Of a stretch of 64,000 bases of DNA, positions 58,816 to 64,000 are shown piece by piece. The notes under the pieces are model-generated. The model was given only the letters and a program-made list of their open reading frames with translations. It had not been told where the DNA came from and ran no database searches. The position numbers and the translations under genes were made by a program. This stretch comes from Epiperipatus broadwayi (Eukaryota; Onychophora; Udeonychophora; Euonychophora; Peripatidae): assembly GCA_028023455.1 (NCBI GenBank), contig JAQFVV010006341.1:2794001-2858000 (forward strand). Direction: 5' to 3'. The stretch's first letter is position 1. Every line of letters starts with the position of its first letter.

Positions 58816-59860
58816 ATGGATCAACACATCAATGAATCAGAAACTATGGAGCAAAGGGAAGAACAGTCAGCAGAGGCTGTGAATAAGTCTGCGGACGAGA
58901 AAGTAGTTATGCTGGAAATATTAAAAATATTATAAGAAGAAAATAAAAAAATGTTACAAAAAAATGCAGCAAAAGCAGTGCAAACAAAGTAATACAAGAA
59001 GAAAATAAAAAGATGCTGCAAGAAATTAAGCAAAAGGTATTAGAGAGGATATGATAGAGATAAAAGAATAGGTACATTTAGAATAGAAAGTTATCGAGAA
59101 TAAGATAACCGATGACAGGAGCAAATTAATAAAAAAATGGATAAAAGCCAGATGCAAGCACAGGAGGTAATACAGACTAGTATACACAGGATGGAAAAGC
59201 TTGAAGTCCAAGAATTAAAAAAAGTGTCTGAATAGTAGCAACATTAGGAAGCCACCCAAGAGAATGTGAGAAAGACAAAGAGGTGGCTGGTATATTTAAT
59301 AAGATCCAAAATGAATGAGGATAATCAAAACTGGTACAAAGTATGGAATGAAAAAATTTAAAAGAATCAGAGCCAAAAGAATTAAATAAAAGCCTGAACA
59401 CAGAATGCATAAGAAATTTGGATATATACTGTAACATTAACCAATTTCTAAAAATTTATGTGTTTTGAGGTAATGCAGGAGAATCACCAAATAACACCTC
59501 TGATTTTCAACTGAATATCTCAAGAGCAATGAACAAATAGCTGTGGCATCTTCCAAAAGAGTGGAAGATTTCATTAATAGCTAAACCATCTTATGCAGAG
59601 TATTGTGATGTGATCTTCAGTAATTTCTGGAATAAAGAAATGAAGAAAAGAGTTCAATATCAAGAGATGCAAGAAAGGTTTTGTGTGGATAATGTCAAAA
59701 ACTTCACACAATTTATCATGCATCAATCAAGTAGCAAAGCTGAGAACTCTCAATACTTGTGCTTTAAATGAAAGTCAAATCATCTGAATAAAATACCACA
59801 ACATAACATTTAGAATGGAGCAGTTACTTTTAAGCACTAATAGAAAGACCATCAAACAAG
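58816..59860 (+). pseudogene. Ty3/gypsy relic: gag region
   Basis: It starts ATGGATCAACACATCAATG and reads MDQHINESETMEQREEQSAE, then AVNKSADEKVVMLEILKIL before a stop. Glu/Lys-rich coiled-coil-like sequence follows in shifting frames (EENKKMLQKNAAKAVQTK). About 59480-59800 reads DFQLNISRAMNK, LWHLPKEWKISLIAKPSYAE, FWNKEMKKRVQYQEMQERFC and NVKNFTQFIMHQSSSKAE, resembling a capsid-type region ('W...L...L.G.A...f' then 'F...r...QR..EsV..f'). No CCHC knuckle is seen. Many stops. Confidence 0.6.
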
Positions 59861-59939
59861 TAGCAGTTTTTTAATGCTATTGACCTACGCGTACAGGATC
59901 AGGATAGTAATGGTAGAAATTTAGAAAAAAACCTAATAT

Positions 59940-60034
59940 GTCAAGCATTGGTGGTTGAGAGGTCAGCGACAGCTGCACAGCAGTTGTCTTGTATTAGCGG
60001 GTTCACTTCCCAACTGATGCTATGACACATGAGA
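59940..60034 (+). mobile_element. 95-bp tRNA-like SINE with 15-bp target duplication
   Basis: It is flanked by AAAAAAACCTAATAT at 59925-59939 and 60035-60049, and sits inside the gypsy relic. It has an A-box-like TGGTTGAGAGGT (59952) and a B-box-like GGTTCACTTCC (60000). AGCATTGG near the start can pair with CTGATGCT near the end like an acceptor stem, and GACAGCTG/CAGTTGTC forms an inner arm. It ends in GAGAAAAAAA. Pol III promoter boxes, an A-rich tail and a long duplication are the marks of an L1/RTE-type retroposed tRNA-derived SINE. Confidence 0.78.
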
Positions 60035-60411
60035 AAAAAAACCTAATATAGGATGTATGGAGTTAGGGATTAATACTAGATTCCAACCATACTGGAGTTG
60101 GAGGAAGAGGAGTACTGGTATTATAGATGGCACCAAAATTGTAAGACGATCTAGAAACCACCAAATTTAAGACAAGTAATTCACCTCCACTACCTGGATC
60201 TCTATTGTTTGGTACCAGCAAGATGCCTGCATAATTTAGTAGTAAAAGTAAGGAAGCAAAATTTGTTAAACAATCAAGAAACTTAATAGAATGTTTCTCA
60301 TTTCAAGTTCTTACAAGGAAAAGGAGAACAGTGAGATGGGAAAGGTGTGACCAAAAAGTCATCTTAGTATATGACTGGTATGACAAAGTTCCACAATTTG
60401 CTTTACAAACC

Positions 60412-60505
60412 TGCACAAAAATTGGAATCATTATTGAAGGAATTATTACACATGCTTTTATCGATTCTGGAAGTCAGATATCAATAATGTCAGGTATTAT
60501 ATGAA
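60412..60505 (+). pseudogene. Ty3/gypsy relic: aspartic protease
   Basis: Reads GIIIEGIITHAFIDSGSQIS then IMSG before a stop. The DSGS at about 60462 replaces the usual D(T/S)G(A/S) active site with the standard hydrophobic lead. The flap and C-terminal part were not identified with confidence. The protease would cut the gag-pol polyprotein. Confidence 0.68.
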
Positions 60506-60899
60506 CAATTACAATAAGTTGTATCTCAAGTACCTACCATTTCTATAAGAGTGGTACAAGAAATGTTGGTTAGCAGTTAAAAAGCTCACTCATAATCAAA
60601 CAAATATGGGCTGCAGTTAAATGTTATCAATACTTTAATTATTTTTGATATTGAATAATATTGGGAACTGACTTTATGCTCCAGTCTAATAGTGTTCTGG
60701 ATTTTACTAATAGACAGATGACTTTTCTTGAGAATCAATTCCATTTATATCTCCAACATTATACCATTCAAATTGCATTTAAGTAGAATCAGATCACCAG
60801 GAGGTAATAGGTAAGATCAATGAGACCAAATTAACTGGTAACTGGAAATGAAAAGTTAGGCAACATACTGACTACATATCAAATAGTTTTTTCAGGAAT

Positions 60900-61640
60900 G
60901 ACTGGGATCATAGGAGGATAAACTCCCTGAATTGAAGTCCTAAATGAGCAACCACATCAGACCAAATTATACCATGTACCACATTAATATAAGGCTGAAG
61001 TAGAGAATCAATTGCAGCAAATGGTGGAATGGGGAGAAATCACCAAAATATTTATCATCCTGTAATAATGCTCTGGTAGTTATCAAAGAAAAATATGGAT
61101 CCACATGGCTATGCTTGGATGCCTGCCAACTGAATAAAATTATACTCGATAGAAATATTCCTTACCCATCATGATTTGCTTATTAGGTTTAAGGGCAAAG
61201 AAATCTTCACAACTTTTGATCTTACATCAAGCTATTGGCAAATTAAAGTATACCAAGAGGATAGGAAATATACAGCATGCAGATATGGAGACTATTTCTA
61301 TTGATATCTTGGAATGTCATTTAGATTGATAAACAATGGGGTGGTTGTTGTGGTTGTTGAAATGCTTAGATCAAGTTCTATTCCAGAAGGTTGATGCTAT
61401 TGTGACACCATATAGATGATGTGGTAACTGTCTCAATGGATGTTAGTGGAGATTAAATCCATTTAGAAATTTTTTTAAATGAATGTGGTGTAAAAAATAT
61501 TTAAACAAATTTAAGAAAAGTACCCTAGTAGAAGTGATGTTTTTAGGACCCATTACTGGAAGGCAGAGGATTAGACACCATGTGGACAAAATGATAATGA
61601 TTAAAAAATTTTGATGTATCTAAAACAAGGAAACAAATTA
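60900..61640 (+). pseudogene. Ty3/gypsy relic: reverse transcriptase
   Basis: About 61185-61335 reads FKGKEIFTTFDLTSSYWQIK, then VYQEDRKYTACRYGDYFY, a stop, and YLGMSFRL. This is the 'F.tlDL.SgYwQi.v...d..KTAF......y.f..mPFGL' block of Ty3/gypsy RTs. HIDDVVTVS at 61409-61435 replaces the catalytic 'YiDDi.v'. Upstream (about 61080-61170) the 'vvvvkKk.gs.R.cvDyR.LN' block is recognisable as KEKYGST.LCLDACQLNKI. Several stops and shifts; not functional. Confidence 0.78.
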
Positions 61641-61754
61641 GATCCCTTTTTGGGACTGTGTAAATGACAGACATGGAATCAATGCTGCAGCAGTTGCAGA
61701 AATATATCTTCTGGAAATGACTCTAGGCATAACCATGACTTGGAATAAATCAAA

Positions 61755-61985
61755 ATGAAATTTTTGAATGCCATTGGTCTTTTCTATTCTGATTTTAATA
61801 AGCCTATTTACATTTACACTGATAGTTGTAGGTATGGAATTGGAACGGTTTTATTTCAGATTTTGAAGAATAACCAGCAAGGTGCTATTCATTTTATCAC
61901 TAGGCTATTGAGATGCTCAGGACAGAACTATACTATTACTGAAAAGAAGACATTAGCAAAAAGCTTAGGCTTTCTAGAAGTTTAG
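61755..61985 (+). pseudogene. Ty3/gypsy relic: RNase H
   Basis: 76 residues: FYSDFNKPIYIYTDSCRYGI followed by GTVLFQ, then GAIHFITRLLRCSGQNYTIT and EKKTLA. This matches 'f.p.kp..l.tDAS..giGavL.Q' and 'i.y.Sr.l..aE.nYs.tEkE.LA' of the RNase H domain, with the catalytic Asp (TD) present and the second acidic residue (Glu in tEkE) kept but the following E changed to K. It is the best preserved part of this relic; the frame ends at 61985. Confidence 0.82.
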
Positions 61986-62470
61986 TAGGCAATTTCTATT
62001 GGGTTCTGAGATCATAGTAATTACTAATCATAAAAGGCTTGAATTCTTATACCATAGTTACCTAACTAATAGTCAATTGGTTTGGTAGAGCTTATTTTTT
62101 ACAAGAATTTAATTATTTGGTACAGTATTGTATAGGGTAATAATATATTGTAGCTGTCATATTAAATCAAAATCTAACCCATCCTTGTTCAGTAATGTTG
62201 ATGTGTTGATGACATATATTGTTACCCTGAATTTAGTTATAGCTGAATTAGTGGAAGAAAAATGACAAATATTACCTTTACTATTAGTAAAACATAATAC
62301 TTACTACAAGTAGTCATGTCATGTTGTGGCATTGGTTATTTTAATGACTTTAAAAGAGAAATAACTCTTATCATTTAAGTATTCTGATTGAGCACTCAAT
62401 TTCATATTCATAGATGAAAAATCAAGTATTTTGGCAGAAAAATTACCTAAATTTTATTAAAAGAAAAAAA
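61986..62470 (+). pseudogene. Ty3/gypsy relic: RNase H tail, possible integrase
   Basis: About 62000-62060 reads LGSEIIVITNHKRLEFLYHS, like the 'F.i.TDHk.L..l' end of RNase H. Beyond it the sequence is too broken to confirm an integrase; no HHCC or DDE set could be seen. Confidence 0.5.
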
Positions 62471-64000
62471 ACACCAGACTTTTCACCACCCCCCTCACTC
62501 TCTTGACACTTTCTTATGTTGGACTGTTCCAAATTGTTGAATTAAACCATTAGTACTTCCGAAATATAAGACGGAGATAATAAAATAAAAGTACGAAAAA
62601 AATAATAAGACATATCTATACAAAAGAAAAAAAATCATCATAATGTTTACAATATTTCATGAATCGATATGATCAGGCACAAATCTTCCTTAGAGTTCTT
62701 CTTACATAAACAGTTCTTACAATTTATGCATCTTTTTATTATAAATGTTGAGAACTCATTAATTTTGAATAGCATATTCTGAGCATATTTATATTGGCAG
62801 TCGGTGATTTTGTTTTATTCCTCATGTAGATTTCCATCCTGCGTGGACCCAGCTTATCAGGCACTTAGATGTAGACAGATATATAGATTAACTTTACATG
62901 GCCATAGTGGATAAATGCTCCACATGAATATTTCATATTTTGCAATATATATCTAGGTTTATATATATGCAGTTCGCATTTAATAAAAATATATATATAG
63001 AATACAGCTATTTACTGTTTTCAATATTGGCTATATAATCTTTTAACTGAATAAACCGTTATAATTTCTTTTTTAGTTTCTTTAAAAAAAAAATCATATT
63101 TTTTTTAATTTATAAGTTATTTTACACTTATCTGAATATTTAGCTATTATAAGAATCTTTTACATTTGTTGAGATGCTGGTTTTAAAAAAAAGTGTCCAT
63201 TTTGTAGAAAATGTTATTAAAATAACTGCTTCAGTAGAACTGCCTTTTCATGTCAAATGCACAATAATAAAGAACTACGATTTTTAATTGTTTTCCTTTT
63301 TTGAACCCGGCGTTATTTCCATTGTTTAGACACAGTGCATGCCTATTGTTGCATTATAAAAATATTTTTATTATCGATTCATTTTAAAAAATAAAATAAA
63401 AAATAAAACAATGTATTAATTATTATTATTATCTCCTTATATTCAATTACTTAATACAATACTTGATTTTTTTTAAATTTCTATATCTGTGTTTTTTTTA
63501 CTGTTTAAGTCATTATCTATATTTATTATAATCAACACAATATATATATAAATTTATACGAACTTTATCAATGTTTATTTATTTATTTTTTTAAATACTA
63601 GAATTTTATTACTAATATATATGTGTGATTTTATGTAAAACAATCTACCATTCCCACTATTTAATATACAATTAGTATACTGTCATAACTATTTATACAT
63701 TTATATATATATTTAAAAAGTTTTCTAGCAAAACTTAGTATTTATTTTATATTTACATTCTACTTAAAAGACAATCAATATTTCAGGTGGCTAAGGTTTG
63801 TTGTGGATGTGATCTTAAGCTACCCTCACAATATATATAAAAAGGAAAATATATGTTAGGTGAATTTGTATATATATATAAAATAAATCTTTTATTTGAT
63901 TATCCTTTCCTTGAGGCAATACACATTGTTTTTTTTTACTTTCAATAAAAAAAGAAAAAGAGCAAATTTAAAGAATAAAAGCAACTACTGATTTGAAGTA
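62471..64000. other. Intron E, last part, no features recognised
   Basis: AT-rich with TA microsatellites (about 62940-63000, 63540, 63700, 63870). An acceptor-like TATTTCAGG at 63780-63788 is followed by a frame that does not fit POLRMT. No LTR matching 57.9-58.8 kb was seen. Confidence 0.4.

Noticed and set aside
59940-60034. Functional tRNA gene
   Set aside because: The anticodon loop lacks a normal U33 arrangement, it has a 3' A tail and it is flanked by target duplications, so it is a retroposed copy.
63780-63840. Acceptor-like TATTTCAGG near the right end
   Set aside because: The downstream reading does not resemble POLRMT in the required phase and no donor follows.

Overview
This looks like an intronic, transposon-packed stretch of a large AT-rich invertebrate nuclear genome. 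There are no bacterial features: no operons, Shine-Dalgarno sites or long ORFs. Five short blocks with matching splice phases can be read as consecutive coding exons of one plus-strand gene, at 1-120, 11650-11769, 13648-13689, 21644-21720 and 44453-44510. The joined reading resembles the N-terminal (RPOL_N) domain of mitochondrial RNA polymerase, POLRMT. The window therefore starts inside POLRMT, crosses four introns of about 11.5, 1.9, 8.0 and 22.7 kb, and ends in a fifth intron of more than 19 kb. The catalytic (T7-like) part was not found and should lie to the right. The species cannot be named. The mix of CR1 with PHD and esterase domains, RTE, Penelope-like elements, Ty3/gypsy and TTAA-type elements suits a lophotrochozoan such as a mollusc, but this is a weak inference.

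Layout. 1-11.6 kb: exon A, a palindromic MITE, an RTE LINE relic (minus), a 1.2 kb TIR element, the first copy of an 830-bp dispersed repeat, and a ~106-bp satellite. 11.6-24.3 kb: exons B, C and D among foldback elements, pieces of a broken CR1-like LINE and long palindromes. 24.3-36.2 kb: an 11.9-kb LTR retroelement with 2.17-kb LTRs, a tRNA-Lys-type primer binding site and 4-bp target duplications, but no gag or pol. Its 5' LTR carries another family's solo LTR. Its internal region is split by a 2.4-kb TTAA-flanked element, which itself holds a higher-order satellite alternating 197- and 162-bp units. 36.8-43 kb: a giant palindrome of two head-to-head Penelope-like copies, the right arm interrupted by a solo LTR of the same LTR family.

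44.4-64 kb: exon E, the second dispersed-repeat copy, a nearly full-length broken CR1-type LINE (PHD finger, coiled coil, SGNH esterase, endonuclease, reverse transcriptase, 3' tail), TTAA foldback elements, a third Penelope-like fragment, an RTE relic, and a decayed Ty3/gypsy element with a 95-bp tRNA-like SINE inserted between 15-bp target duplications. No mobile element seen here has an intact polymerase ORF. The best-supported unusual objects are the coding-free LTR element with its nested layers, the higher-order satellite inside a TTAA element, the Penelope palindrome, and the tiny tRNA-like SINE.
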